Origin: Curtobacterium flaccumfaciens
GTDB taxonomy: Bacteria > Actinomycetota > Actinomycetes > Actinomycetales > Microbacteriaceae
Length of the DNA: 64,000 nucleotides
Assembly (NCBI RefSeq): GCF_004361695.1
Contig: NZ_SNVW01000006.1
Coordinates: forward strand, 1 to 64,000
Direction of reading: 5' to 3'
The stretch's first letter is position 1. Each line of letters begins with the position of its first letter. The notes under the pieces are model-generated. The model worked only from the letters and a program-made list of their open reading frames with translations, had not been told where the DNA came from and made no database searches. The translations under genes and the position numbers were made by a program. Positions 1 to 8,561 of the stretch are shown here, piece by piece.

Positions 1-128
1 CAGGGCCCCCCCCCCGCCCCGCCCGCGCGCCCCCGGGCCCCCCCGCCCCCCCCCCCCCCCCCCCCCCCGGCGGCGGGGGCCCCCCCCCCCCCCCCCCCCG
101 GGCGGGGGGGGGGGGGGCCCGCGGCCCC
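1..128. other. G/C homopolymer block, probable sequence artefact
   Basis: Apart from a single A at position 2 this stretch contains only G and C, arranged as long C runs and G runs. It encodes nothing recognisable and is unlike every other intergenic region here. Directly after it comes the right arm of the dispersed palindrome (129-144), whose left arm would be expected here. A polymerase or basecalling failure in a strong hairpin at a contig end is the simplest reading. Confidence 0.7.
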
Positions 129-144
129 CGCGCCTCCAGGCCGT
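129..144. repeat. Half-copy of dispersed palindrome (right arm)
   Basis: CGCGCCTCCAGGCCGT matches exactly the right arm of the 46-bp palindrome at 41521-41566. The left arm is missing or hidden in the preceding G/C block. It lies just beyond the stop codon of the IclR gene, a typical place for this element. Between it and that stop, GTCAGTGCG occurs three times (143, 173, 188) as short direct repeats. Confidence 0.7.
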
Positions 145-189
145 CAGTGCGTCACCGTGCGATCACGCGAGTCGTCAGTGCGTGAGTCG

Positions 190-966
190 TCAGTGCGCGA
201 CGGCGCTGATCATGCCGAGGCCGACGCTGATGCGGTCGGCCACCTCGATGAGGTCCTCGGCGAGGGAGTCCATGTCGCGGTCGCGCAGCTGCGTCACGCG
301 CCCCGAGATCGACAGCGCGGCCACGATGCGCCCCGAGGCGTTCCGGATCGGTGCCGCGATGCAGAACCGGCCGAGCGCGACCTCCTGGTTCTCGACGCAC
401 CAGCCGCGCTTCGCCGACGCCTCGAGGTCCGCGGTCAGGGCCTCGTGTGACGTGATCGTGTGGTCGGTGTACCGGGGGAGCACCTCGCCGAGCAGGGCGA
501 TCCGCTCCGCCTGCGACATGTCGAGCATGAGCGCCTTGCCGAGCGCCGAGGCGTGCAACGGCTGCCGCATGCCGATCATGGTGTGGGACTTCGGGGCGAG
601 CGAGCCCTCGAAGTGGCAGAGGTAGATGCAGGCCGTGTCGTCCTGCACGCCGACGTTGGCAGTGAGGCCGATGCGGTGCGCGAGGTCCTGCGCCGCCGCC
701 CGGCTCTCGCGGTGGACGGGGTTGTGGTTGAGCCCCTGGCTGGCGAGCTCGAGAACGGCACGGCCGACGGAGTAGCCCTGCGTCTCGGCGTCGCGACGCA
801 CGTACTCGAGCGACTCGAGCGTGGCGAGGAGCCGTCCGGTCGTCGAGGTCCCGAGGCCGATCGCCCGCGCGATGTCGGAGGCGCGCATCGCCCCGTCGGC
901 AGCACCGAGCGCGCCGAGGACAGCCGCGGCGCGCTCGATGCTCTGGTTCGGAGGGGTGGTGGCCAT
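190..966 (-). CDS. IclR-family transcriptional regulator
   Basis: This 258-aa protein has the IclR layout: an N-terminal winged helix (about residues 8-70, from SIERAAAVLGAL to LLATLESLEYVRR) and a C-terminal ligand-binding domain (about 80-250, including HASALGKALM and AAPIRNASGRIVAALSISG). Family members sense small carboxylates or aromatic compounds. ATG at 966 gives the usual length; a -10-like CAGAAT sits 6 nt upstream, so it may have its own leaderless promoter as well as read-through from upstream. It is the last gene of a three-gene minus-strand cluster with a secreted glycosidase and a flavoprotein, so it probably controls that cluster and the divergent transporter. The effector is unknown; uronate or oligosaccharide is a guess. 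Confidence 0.9.
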   Translation of the reverse strand: MATTPPNQSIERAAAVLGALGAADGAMRASDIARAIGLGTSTTGRLLATLESLEYVRRDAETQGYSVGRAVLELASQGLNHNPVHRESRAAAQDLAHRIGLTANVGVQDDTACIYLCHFEGSLAPKSHTMIGMRQPLHASALGKALMLDMSQAERIALLGEVLPRYTDHTITSHEALTADLEASAKRGWCVENQEVALGRFCIAAPIRNASGRIVAALSISGRVTQLRDRDMDSLAEDLIEVADRISVGLGMISAVAH

Positions 967-992
967 CCGCCCATTCTGTCCCGTGGAGTCGA

Positions 993-2429
993 TCAGGACA
1001 CCGTGACACCGGTGACGAACTGGTTCGTCCGGACCTGGGCCGCGGTGAGGGGGACGCCGCCGAGCACGACGTCCTCGAACGCGACGTCCGACACCCCGTG
1101 CGTGGCGTCCCATCCGGACAGCGTCACGGGGTCGGCCGCGACGTCGGTGAAGTCGCGGATCGTGATGCCCGTGATCCGACCGCGCTCGTCGCGGTACCCG
1201 GTGTCGTTCGAGTACTGCCCCTTGAGGACCTGCAGCACGATCGCCTGCTTGCCGACCGGCTGCGACTCCACGTGGAAGCCGTCCACGGTGACGTCCGAGA
1301 CCGTCGCCCAGTCCTGCACGTCGAACTTCAGGGCGACCTCCTTCGCGCGGAGCACGTACGACTGCGTGATCGAGATGTCCGTGAAGCGCGAGGTCTCCAT
1401 CGAGGAGCCGAACCGGACCGGGTTGCCGCCGGTGACGTTCCAGAACGTGGTGTCCGTCGCGTGCAGCCCGCGGGTCTCCGGCTCGCCGTTCGTGGCCGCG
1501 TCGAGGGCGTGCCAGCCGAACCCGTCGTCGCCGCTCATCACGAAGTCGTGCTCGACGGTCATGTCCTGCACGCCGTCGGTGTCGATGCCGTCGTTGTTGA
1601 TGAGCGTGCCCATCAGGTTCATCCAGGACACGTGGATCCCCGAGGAGCGGATGTAGAGGGTCTGCCACCACTGGGCGTTGCGGACGCCGATGCCGGACAC
1701 CGTGACGTCCGAGCTGTCGTGGAACCGGATCGCCATCGTCTTGTCGGTCCGTGACGTGTCCGACCCGGCGTCGAGGATCCCGCGCCCGAGCACCTGCACC
1801 CCGGTGACACCGTCGCCGTCGATGCGGCCGTGGACGAGCGCGCCCGGCGCGAGGTAGACGGTCTGGCCGGACACCGGACGGATCACGCCGGCATCGTGCT
1901 CGCCCGGACCGAAGTACAGGACGTTCGGGTCGGTGGCGGACGGCACCGTGGTCTCCGACGGCGTGACGAAGAGGAACAGGGCGCGGACGCCCGGCGTCTC
2001 GACGACGAGCGGGTGCGGGTCACGGATGGTGAACGTCACGGTGTCGCCGGACCGGCTGGTGGCGATGGCGAGCGCGCGCGGCGTCACGACGGGTGTGGCC
2101 GATGCGGCGAGCCCGGGCATCGTGACGCTGACGGTCGCGGGCCCCGTCCCCTTGGCGAACATCGCGACGTCGTGCGAGGTGCCGCTGACCGACTCGGCCT
2201 TGACCGGCACGGCGGTGCCGTTGACCGACACGGTGTGCGCGGTCGCGGTGGGCGACGTCGGGTTGCCGGGGTTCGCCTGGATCGCGGCGGTGCCGGTGGC
2301 GGTCGTGGCGGTACCGGTGGTGCTGGTGGTGGCCGCGGCGCCCGACGCGACGGCCGCCGGGCCGACGGCCCCGATGGTGGTGAGTGTGAGCGCGACGGCC
2401 GTCGCGATCGTGAACGCGCGCAGGCGCAT
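993..2429 (-). CDS. Secreted right-handed beta-helix glycosidase (GH28/GH49-like)
   Basis: The 478-aa protein starts with a signal peptide (residues 1 to about 30) and a Thr/Ala-rich linker. A beta-helix domain follows, with YFGPGEHDAGVI near 172-183 and VYLAPGALVHGRI near 191-203. NNDGID (278-283) and SGDD (299-302) place three Asp residues (280, 301, 302) with the 21/22 spacing of the GH28 catalytic triad. The GHG and RIK motifs of polygalacturonases are not evident, so GH49-type or divergent GH28 activity is equally possible. It probably cleaves a plant or fungal polysaccharide outside the cell. A GGGAGA ribosome site precedes ATG 2429. It lies 46 bp downstream of the FAD oxidoreductase gene, presumably in the same operon. 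Confidence 0.8.
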   Translation of the reverse strand: MRLRAFTIATAVALTLTTIGAVGPAAVASGAAATTSTTGTATTATGTAAIQANPGNPTSPTATAHTVSVNGTAVPVKAESVSGTSHDVAMFAKGTGPATVSVTMPGLAASATPVVTPRALAIATSRSGDTVTFTIRDPHPLVVETPGVRALFLFVTPSETTVPSATDPNVLYFGPGEHDAGVIRPVSGQTVYLAPGALVHGRIDGDGVTGVQVLGRGILDAGSDTSRTDKTMAIRFHDSSDVTVSGIGVRNAQWWQTLYIRSSGIHVSWMNLMGTLINNDGIDTDGVQDMTVEHDFVMSGDDGFGWHALDAATNGEPETRGLHATDTTFWNVTGGNPVRFGSSMETSRFTDISITQSYVLRAKEVALKFDVQDWATVSDVTVDGFHVESQPVGKQAIVLQVLKGQYSNDTGYRDERGRITGITIRDFTDVAADPVTLSGWDATHGVSDVAFEDVVLGGVPLTAAQVRTNQFVTGVTVS

Positions 2430-2475
2430 GGCGATCTCCCTTGATCGGTGGTGGTGCTGCGGATGGTGCGGTCGG

Positions 2476-4719
2476 TCAGCGGACCGTCACGGCGCTCGCC
2501 GTGACGAACGGCGAGCCGTTCGTGGCGGTGACGACGACGCGGAGCGACGCGGTCCGCGTCGGCGCGACGTCGTGCACGCGGTGCCGGTGCCGGTTGTCGG
2601 TGACGGTCGCGAGTTCCTGCCACGATCCGTCGACGCACGCCTCGATCCGGTAGTCACGGGCGAGCGTCGGGACGGCGTCCCAGTGGGTGCGGTGGTGGTG
2701 CAGGTTGATGAGGTCGGCGTCGACGTCGTCGTTCCACACGATCCGGACCTCGTGCACGTCGACCGGATCGTCCCAGTCGAGCGTGAGGGCGGCCGAGCCG
2801 TCGCCGGCCGCGGACGACCACATGTGCGGGCCCCCGAACGGACGCTGGTAGCCGTCGGCCACCCTGGAGGCGCGCCACGCGTCCGACGTGCCAGCTGCGG
2901 TGAACGCGAAGGAGCGTCCGCGCAGGGCACGCGCTTCCCAGTCGGTCACGGGCTGGTCGGACTCCTCGGGGATGTGGTCGTCGAACTGCTCGTCGTCGGC
3001 CGTGCGGGCGCGGAGCGCCAGGACCCCGTACGGGTGCCCGTCGGTGAGCACCAGGCGGACGCCCGGTGCGCGACGGACGACGACGACCGCGTTGCACGGC
3101 TCGTCGGGGCGGAAGGCCAGGTCGACCAGCGCGTCACCGGTTCCGGCGCCCACGGTCGCAGTGTGCGTCGACACGTGCTCGATCGGGGCGTAGTTCTGCG
3201 GCTTCCCCGTGGTCCAGAGCTCGATCGTGAGCTCGGTGGCCTCGTCGGCGACGGTGCGGAGGGCGAAGGCCCCGAGCGCGGGGTCGGCGGGCAGGACGAC
3301 CGCGACGTCCCGGTCGAGCACGAAGGTGTCGTCGGTCGTCCACGGCGTCGTGTCGAGCGCCGTGAGTTCGCTGCTCGCGCTGATCCGCGCGCGCTGCACG
3401 AGGTCGGCGCCGTCGACGGCTCGGACCCCGACGAGCGGAGCGTCCTCGCGCAGCAGCGTCTGCTGGAGCATCGCGACGTGGTCGGTGCCGAGCTCGCGCG
3501 GCGTGGTGCCGTGCCGGGCGACGAGGTGCGCGGCCGTGCCGGCGGCCTGGCCCTGGGTGGCGCAGGTGGCCATCACCCGCGTGGACCCGAAGGCCACGTG
3601 CGAGGCGGAGACGTTCCGGCCGGCGAAGAGCAGGTTCGCGACGTCCGCCGAGTAGAGGGAGCGGAACGGGATGTCGTAGGTGCCGTCGGTGTACCGCTGC
3701 TGGGCGCCGGGGGTCTCGGCGTAGACGCCCTCGACGGGGTGCAGGTCGATCGACCACCCGCCGTACGCGACCGTGTCCGGGAAGGTCCGCTGCGACAGCA
3801 GGTCCTGCTGCGTGAGGGTGTGGTCGCCGACGAAGCGGCGGTACTCGCGCTTGCCGGGGATCGCGCCGACCCAGTCGAGCGTGAGGGTGTCGGCGTCGAA
3901 CGACCCGGAGTTCTTGATGTGGTCCCAGACGCCGTACACGACGCCCCAGAGCTCGTCGCGGATGCGCTCGTTCTCGGTGACGGTGTCGAGTTCGCCGCCC
4001 CACTCGATCCACCAGTAGTTGCAGCCGTTGTCGCCCGTCGTGATGGCGCGGTTCGCCAGGATCGGGGTCGCCGCCAGGTCGACTGCGATGGACGGCGGCA
4101 CGAACTTCTCCGGGCGCCCGGTGTCGTGCGTGGAGAAGAAGATCGAGCTGCCGAGCAGTTCGTCGTCGGGCTGCTCGGGTGCCCACTCCTCCCCGTACTC
4201 GTCACGACCCTCGCGACCGATCCGGTACGAGGCGCCGGCGAGGGCGCCGACGAGGCCGTCGCCCGTGCAGTCGAGGAACACCGGTGCGGTGAACGTCGTC
4301 TCGAGCTCGGAGCCCATGGTCCAGCCGGTGACGCTCGTGATGCGGGTGGCGCCGTCGTCGTCCGTGGTCTGCACGGTCCGGACGTCGGTGTTGAGGTGCA
4401 GGTGCACGTTCGGCTCGGCGCGGACGAGGTCGAGCACGACCTGGTCCCAGTAGACCGCGTTGCCCTGCGGGTTCCGGTACTGGTTCTCGAGGAAGAGCTC
4501 GCCCATGATCCCGGTCTCGCGGGCGAACCGCTGCGTGCCGTGTGCGGTCGCGCCGACCACCCACACCCGGATCTCGCTCGACGAGTTGCCGCCGAGCACG
4601 GGCCGGTTGGTCACGAGGGCGACGCTGGAGCCGAGGCGAGCGGCGGCGACCGCGGCGCTGACGCCGGCGAGACCGCCTCCGACGACCACGACGTCGTGGT
4701 GTTCTTCACGGGACTGCAT
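2476..4719 (-). CDS. FAD-dependent oxidoreductase with discoidin-like C-terminus
   Basis: This 747-aa protein opens with a dinucleotide-binding fold (VVVVGGGLAGVSAA near residues 10-23, then VLGGNSSSEIRV), typical of the FAD-dependent oxidoreductases (PF12831-like) common in polysaccharide-use loci. The core runs to about residue 480. The last 150 residues or so (SDAWRASRVADGYQ onward, with W/D-rich beta segments) look like an F5/8-type C carbohydrate-binding module, an unusual tail for a protein with no signal peptide. The true substrate is unknown; a sugar or sugar acid is likely from the neighbours. The start is ATG 4719, with TACCGT ending 7 nt upstream, which suggests leaderless mRNA. 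Confidence 0.8.
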   Translation of the reverse strand: MQSREEHHDVVVVGGGLAGVSAAVAAARLGSSVALVTNRPVLGGNSSSEIRVWVVGATAHGTQRFARETGIMGELFLENQYRNPQGNAVYWDQVVLDLVRAEPNVHLHLNTDVRTVQTTDDDGATRITSVTGWTMGSELETTFTAPVFLDCTGDGLVGALAGASYRIGREGRDEYGEEWAPEQPDDELLGSSIFFSTHDTGRPEKFVPPSIAVDLAATPILANRAITTGDNGCNYWWIEWGGELDTVTENERIRDELWGVVYGVWDHIKNSGSFDADTLTLDWVGAIPGKREYRRFVGDHTLTQQDLLSQRTFPDTVAYGGWSIDLHPVEGVYAETPGAQQRYTDGTYDIPFRSLYSADVANLLFAGRNVSASHVAFGSTRVMATCATQGQAAGTAAHLVARHGTTPRELGTDHVAMLQQTLLREDAPLVGVRAVDGADLVQRARISASSELTALDTTPWTTDDTFVLDRDVAVVLPADPALGAFALRTVADEATELTIELWTTGKPQNYAPIEHVSTHTATVGAGTGDALVDLAFRPDEPCNAVVVVRRAPGVRLVLTDGHPYGVLALRARTADDEQFDDHIPEESDQPVTDWEARALRGRSFAFTAAGTSDAWRASRVADGYQRPFGGPHMWSSAAGDGSAALTLDWDDPVDVHEVRIVWNDDVDADLINLHHHRTHWDAVPTLARDYRIEACVDGSWQELATVTDNRHRHRVHDVAPTRTASLRVVVTATNGSPFVTASAVTVR

Positions 4720-4749
4720 GGCGGCGACGGTATCACCCTATGGTGCCTC

Positions 4750-4768
4750 TTTCCCACTGTGTGGCAAA
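4750..4768. promoter_or_regulatory. Candidate IclR operator in divergent promoter
   Basis: TTTCCCACTGTGTGGCAAA is an inverted repeat with 8-bp arms (7/8 matching) around TGT. It lies between the divergent flavoprotein and transporter genes, about 30 bp from the flavoprotein's -10-like TACCGT and just upstream of the transporter's -10-like TATCTT (4786-4791). A regulator bound here could control both sides. Assigning it to the IclR protein at 190-966 is inference. Confidence 0.5.
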
Positions 4769-4828
4769 GTGTGCCCGACAAGTGCTATCTTCAACGAACT
4801 CTCGACAACGAAGTGTGAGGTCACCCCC

Positions 4829-6178
4829 ATGAGCGACGGAACCGGAACGCGCATCAGCGCCGACGCCGCCAGCACCCCAGACGTCCAGGCAGCACTGGGC
4901 GACGACGCACGCCGCCAGAGCATGCGGAAGGTGATCGTCGCCGCGGGCGTCGGCCACTTCGTCGAGTGGTTCGACTTCGGCCTGTACGGCACCCTGGCCA
5001 CCGTCATCTCGCTGTACTTCTTCAAGCAGGGCGATCCGCAGGTGGCGCTGCTCTCCGCGTTCGCGGTGTTCGGCGCCGGCTTCGTGATGCGCCCGCTCGG
5101 TGGCCTGTTCTGGGGCTCGCTCGGGGACCGCGTCGGCCGGAAGACCACGCTCGCGACCGTCATCCTCATCACGAGCGGTGCGACCGCGGTGATGGGCATC
5201 CTGCCGACGTACCAGAGCGTCGGACTCCTCGCGCCGATCCTGCTCGTCGTGGTCCGCCTCGTGCAGGGCTTCGCGGCCGGTGGTGAGGGAGCGGGCGCCA
5301 CCACGCTCCTCGCCGAGTTCGCCCCGTCGAACCGACGCGGCTTCGTCACGAGCTTCATCGACGTCTTCGGCTTCGCGGCCTTCATCGTCGGCGGCGGCCT
5401 GGTGTTCCTCTTCACGGCGCTCGCGGGTGGCGACGCCCTCGAGTCGTGGGGCTGGCGCGTCCTGTTCCTCATCGCGCTGCCGCTCGGCCTGGTCGGGCTG
5501 TACCTCCGGTCGAAGCTCGAGGACACCCCGGAGTTCCGTGCCCTCAAGGCCAAGGGGGAACTCGCGAAGAACCCGCTCCGCCGCTCGTTCCGGACCGGGT
5601 GGAAGGCGCTGCTCTTCTGCGTCGGGTTCGTCGTGCTGAAGGCCGTCGGGCACTGGATCCTGCAGACGTTCATGCCGTCCTACCTGCAGGCCGACCTCGG
5701 CTACTCGCCGCTCGTGTCGTACGGCGTGGTGGTCATCGGCTTCATCGTGATCGCCGCCCTGGTGCCGTTCTTCGGGCTGCTGTCGGACACGATCGGCCGG
5801 AAGCCGGTGATGCTGGCCGGTTGCGCCGGGTTCCTCGTCCTCACCTACCCCACGCTCATGCTCATGGACGCGGGCAACTTCTGGGCCGCGGCCGGGGCGA
5901 TGATGCTCCTCGGGCTCTTCATGGCGGCGTTCGACGGTGCGGTGAGCGCATCGATGGCGGAGCTGTTCCCGACCGCGATCCGCTACGGCTCGATGGGCAT
6001 CGCCTACAACATCAGCGTCGCCCTGTTCGGCGGCATCACGCCGTACTTCGCCACCTGGCTCATCAGTGCGACCGGCAACACGTTCGCGCCGGCGTTCTAC
6101 GTGATGGCGGCGGCGGCGATCACCGGGATCACCGTGCTCCGGGCGCGCGAGACGTACAAGGGGAAGCTGCCGTCCTGA
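4829..6178 (+). CDS. MFS transporter, metabolite:H+ symporter (MHS) family
   Basis: The 449-aa protein has about 12 membrane segments and the MHS-family hallmarks: GVGHFVEWFDFGLYG before helix 1 and the loop 2-3 signature GDRVGRKTTL. A second copy, SDTIGRKPVML, follows in the second half. Relatives import organic acids, osmolytes or shikimate-like compounds by proton symport. ATG 4829 is chosen because conservation starts nearby; the frame is open further upstream, but that part overlaps the promoter region. It is divergent from the glycosidase/flavoprotein operon and shares its control region, so it probably imports the product released or oxidised by that system. The exact substrate cannot be read from the sequence. 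Confidence 0.88.
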   Translation: MSDGTGTRISADAASTPDVQAALGDDARRQSMRKVIVAAGVGHFVEWFDFGLYGTLATVISLYFFKQGDPQVALLSAFAVFGAGFVMRPLGGLFWGSLGDRVGRKTTLATVILITSGATAVMGILPTYQSVGLLAPILLVVVRLVQGFAAGGEGAGATTLLAEFAPSNRRGFVTSFIDVFGFAAFIVGGGLVFLFTALAGGDALESWGWRVLFLIALPLGLVGLYLRSKLEDTPEFRALKAKGELAKNPLRRSFRTGWKALLFCVGFVVLKAVGHWILQTFMPSYLQADLGYSPLVSYGVVVIGFIVIAALVPFFGLLSDTIGRKPVMLAGCAGFLVLTYPTLMLMDAGNFWAAAGAMMLLGLFMAAFDGAVSASMAELFPTAIRYGSMGIAYNISVALFGGITPYFATWLISATGNTFAPAFYVMAAAAITGITVLRARETYKGKLPS

Positions 6179-6192
6179 GTCGTCACCACGGG

Positions 6193-6236
6193 CGGACGGG
6201 AGGCGCGGTGCCAGCTGGCACCGCGCCTCCCGTCCG
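6193..6236. terminator. 44-bp perfect palindrome (dispersed element), terminator-like
   Basis: The arms are 22 bp each and pair without mismatch around the central AGCT. It starts 15 bp after the transporter stop codon. The inner 32 bp, from GGAGGCGCGG to CCGCGCCTCC, are identical to the palindrome at 41521-41566. It has no T tract, so it may act as a strong hairpin stop or as a repetitive extragenic element. Confidence 0.75.
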
Positions 6237-6337
6237 TCGTCCACTGCCGTCTCGACCGCCGCGGGTGTCGGCGGAATCGCGGCCACCTGTCAGGGCCGTC
6301 GGATGTCCGCTCCGCGCGCTGCGGTTATGGTTTCGGG

Positions 6338-7855
6338 GTGAGCAACGAACCCGAGGAGACGACGCGCCGCGCCCGCCGCGGCTTCGTGCCGCCGCGCCAC
6401 GGCCGCCAGAAGCGACGCTCCGGGGTGGTCTTCCCCGCCGTCGCGGGCGTGCTCACGATGGCGCTGCTGCTCAGCGGTGGCTACGCCGCCTACGCCTACG
6501 GCCGGCTCTCGACCGGCGTGACGAAGATCGACGCGATCACCGGGAACACGTCCGACGAGGACGACGTCGACGGTCAGGCGCAGAACATCCTGCTGGTCGG
6601 TGACGACCACCGGCCGGACAACGCGACGCCCGAGCAGATGGCGGAGCTGAGCACCGAGTCCGACGGCGGTGCGACGAACACCGACACGATGATCGTGCTG
6701 CACATCAACGCGGACGGCTCGCAGGCGACGATGATCTCGTTCCCCCGCGACTCGTACGTCGACATCCCCGGCGTCGGCAAGGGCAAGCTCAACAGCGCCT
6801 TCTACTTCGGCACGCTCAACGGCAGGGGCGACACCGGCGGCGCGAAGCTGCTCATCCAGACGATCCAGAACCTCAGCGGCCTGACGATCGACCACTACGT
6901 GCGCGTCTCGCTGCTCGGCTTCTACCAGGTCGTCAAGGAGCTCGGTCCGGTCGACGTCTGCCTGAACCAGGCGACCAAGGACCCGTACTCGGGCGTCGAC
7001 CTGCCGGCGGGCAAGTCCACCCTCGACGCGAAGCAGGCGCTCTCGTTCGTCCGCCAGCGGCACGGCCTGCCGAACGGCGACCTCGACCGCAACGTCCGCC
7101 AGCAGTACTTCCTGTCGCAGGAAGCGCGCAAGGTGCTCTCCGCGGGGACGCTGCTCAACCCCGTGAAGATGGGCAACATCCTCGGCGCGGTCGGCGGCTC
7201 GATCCAGACCGACACCGACCTGGTCAGCCTCGCCACCCAGCTCCGGAACCTGCGCCCGGGCAACATCCAGTCCGCGACGATCCCGACCCTGGGGACGCCG
7301 ACCATCTACGTGAACGGCTCCGCCCTGTCCATCGTCGAGGTCGACACCGTGGGACTCCCCGCGTTCGTGCAGGGCCTGATCGGCGAGCCCGAGGAGTACA
7401 CGAAGGCGACGGCGGCCCAGCCCGCGGCCACGACCGTCACCGTGCTGAACGGCAGCGGGGTCACCGGTGCCGCGGGTGCCGCCGGGCAGGTGCTCACCGC
7501 TCGCGGCTTCCAGGTCGGCGCCCCCGGGTCGTCCGACTCCACGAAGGCGACGCAGGTGCAGTACCCCGCCGGGATGGAGGCGCAGGCCAAGGCCGTCGCC
7601 GCCGTCGTGCCGGGTGCCCTCCCCGTGCGGAGCACCGCGGTCACGGGCGTCACGCTCGTGCTCGGCTCCGACGGCAAGACCGCCACGCCCGTCCCTGCGG
7701 CCGGTGGCGCCGCGTCGACCCCGGCCGACGGGTCCGCCTCCGGTTCGTCGGACGCCGGGGCCGCCGCGAAGCCGTCGCGGTCCGCCTCGTCCGAGCCGAA
7801 GCCGTCGTCGACGGACGTCAAGACCTACGGCAAGGACGGCGTCTGCATCAACTGA
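6338..7855 (+). CDS. LytR-CpsA-Psr (LCP) family cell-wall ligase with LytR_C domain
   Basis: This 505-aa envelope protein has an Arg/Lys-rich cytoplasmic head, one membrane helix (about 30-55), an LCP domain (about 80-260; ILLVGDDHRPD, TDTMIVLHIN, SFPRDSYVDIPG) and a LytR_C domain (about 362-440; TVTVLNGSGVTGAAG). LCP enzymes transfer undecaprenyl-linked glycopolymers, such as arabinogalactan, teichoic or capsular polymers, onto peptidoglycan. The Arg and Asp residues that bind the pyrophosphate lipid are present. The GTG start at 6338 follows TATGGT by 6 nt, indicating a leaderless transcript. The tail is Ser/Ala/Pro-rich. Its 3' end overlaps the convergent TetR gene by 8 bp. Confidence 0.93.
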   Translation: MSNEPEETTRRARRGFVPPRHGRQKRRSGVVFPAVAGVLTMALLLSGGYAAYAYGRLSTGVTKIDAITGNTSDEDDVDGQAQNILLVGDDHRPDNATPEQMAELSTESDGGATNTDTMIVLHINADGSQATMISFPRDSYVDIPGVGKGKLNSAFYFGTLNGRGDTGGAKLLIQTIQNLSGLTIDHYVRVSLLGFYQVVKELGPVDVCLNQATKDPYSGVDLPAGKSTLDAKQALSFVRQRHGLPNGDLDRNVRQQYFLSQEARKVLSAGTLLNPVKMGNILGAVGGSIQTDTDLVSLATQLRNLRPGNIQSATIPTLGTPTIYVNGSALSIVEVDTVGLPAFVQGLIGEPEEYTKATAAQPAATTVTVLNGSGVTGAAGAAGQVLTARGFQVGAPGSSDSTKATQVQYPAGMEAQAKAVAAVVPGALPVRSTAVTGVTLVLGSDGKTATPVPAAGGAASTPADGSASGSSDAGAAAKPSRSASSEPKPSSTDVKTYGKDGVCIN

Positions 7856-8513
7856 CGCCCGTCGCGGGTGCGTCCGCGACCCGAGCGTCGGTCGCGTGCC
7901 GTCGGATCGCCGCGACGGCGGTGTCGAGTCCGATCGCCAGCGGTCGGACGTCCCGCTGGACCTGGGCGAGGAGCAGTCCCCCCTGCAGCGCGACCATCAC
8001 CCCGGTCGCCAGGGCGTGCGGGTCCGCCGCTGCGTCCAGCAGCCCGCGGTCCCGCATGGCTGCGATGCCGTCGCGGAAGCCCTGCTCCCAGCGGGCGAAG
8101 CCGGCGGCGACGAGGTCACGCGCGTCGACGTCCCGCTCCGCGAGTTCGGTGCCGAGGGACCCGAGCGGACAGCCGCCGACGCAGTCCCCGGCGTCGGCGT
8201 CGGCCACGGCACGGTCGCGCCAGCGCTGCCAGGCGTCCCACGTCGTGAGGTCGCCGTAGTCCGGCCCCTGGTGCGCGATGATCGCGTCGGTCTGCTGCCG
8301 GACGACGTCGCGGACGAGCTCGCCCTTGTCGGCGAAGTAGTGGTACATCTGCGACCGTCCGACGGTGGCGGCCGCGCCGATGTCGTCGAGCGTGGTGCCG
8401 GCGACGCCCCGGGTGAGCATGAGATCGGCCGCGGTCGTCACGATCCGGTTGCGCGTCGCCAGTCCTTTCGGCGTCGTGCGTCGAAGGGTCTTCGGGGCGT
8501 GTTCGGGGCGCAT
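7848..8513 (-). CDS. TetR-family transcriptional regulator
   Basis: The 221-aa protein has a TetR helix-turn-helix at about residues 20-65 (TRNRIVTTAADLMLTRG, then the recognition part VGRSQMYHYFADKGELV) and a variable ligand domain. TetR proteins usually repress efflux or catabolic genes until a ligand binds. TACACT lies 6 nt before ATG 8513, so the transcript is probably leaderless, and that -10 overlaps the inverted repeat at 8522-8537, which fits autoregulation. It is divergent from an ECF sigma gene and may control it. The ligand is unknown. Confidence 0.9.
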   Translation of the reverse strand: MRPEHAPKTLRRTTPKGLATRNRIVTTAADLMLTRGVAGTTLDDIGAAATVGRSQMYHYFADKGELVRDVVRQQTDAIIAHQGPDYGDLTTWDAWQRWRDRAVADADAGDCVGGCPLGSLGTELAERDVDARDLVAAGFARWEQGFRDGIAAMRDRGLLDAAADPHALATGVMVALQGGLLLAQVQRDVRPLAIGLDTAVAAIRRHATDARVADAPATGVS

Positions 8514-8521
8514 GCTCAGAG

Positions 8522-8537
8522 TGTACTTGCGAGTACA
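8522..8537. promoter_or_regulatory. Inverted-repeat operator between tetR and sigma gene
   Basis: TGTACT-TGCG-AGTACA has perfect 6-bp arms. It overlaps the TACACT -10 element of the TetR gene and lies 24 bp before the sigma factor start, so one site could control both. This position is the classical one for a TetR autoregulator. Confidence 0.6.
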
Positions 8538-8561
8538 TTCTGCTCATGTGACATTCTCCCC

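Noticed and set aside
1933-4818. A 961-codon plus-strand open frame
   Set aside because: It lies opposite the glycosidase and flavoprotein genes, which have clear domains and signal peptides. Its product is Arg/Val/Gly-rich with no domain, as expected for an antisense frame in very GC-rich DNA.
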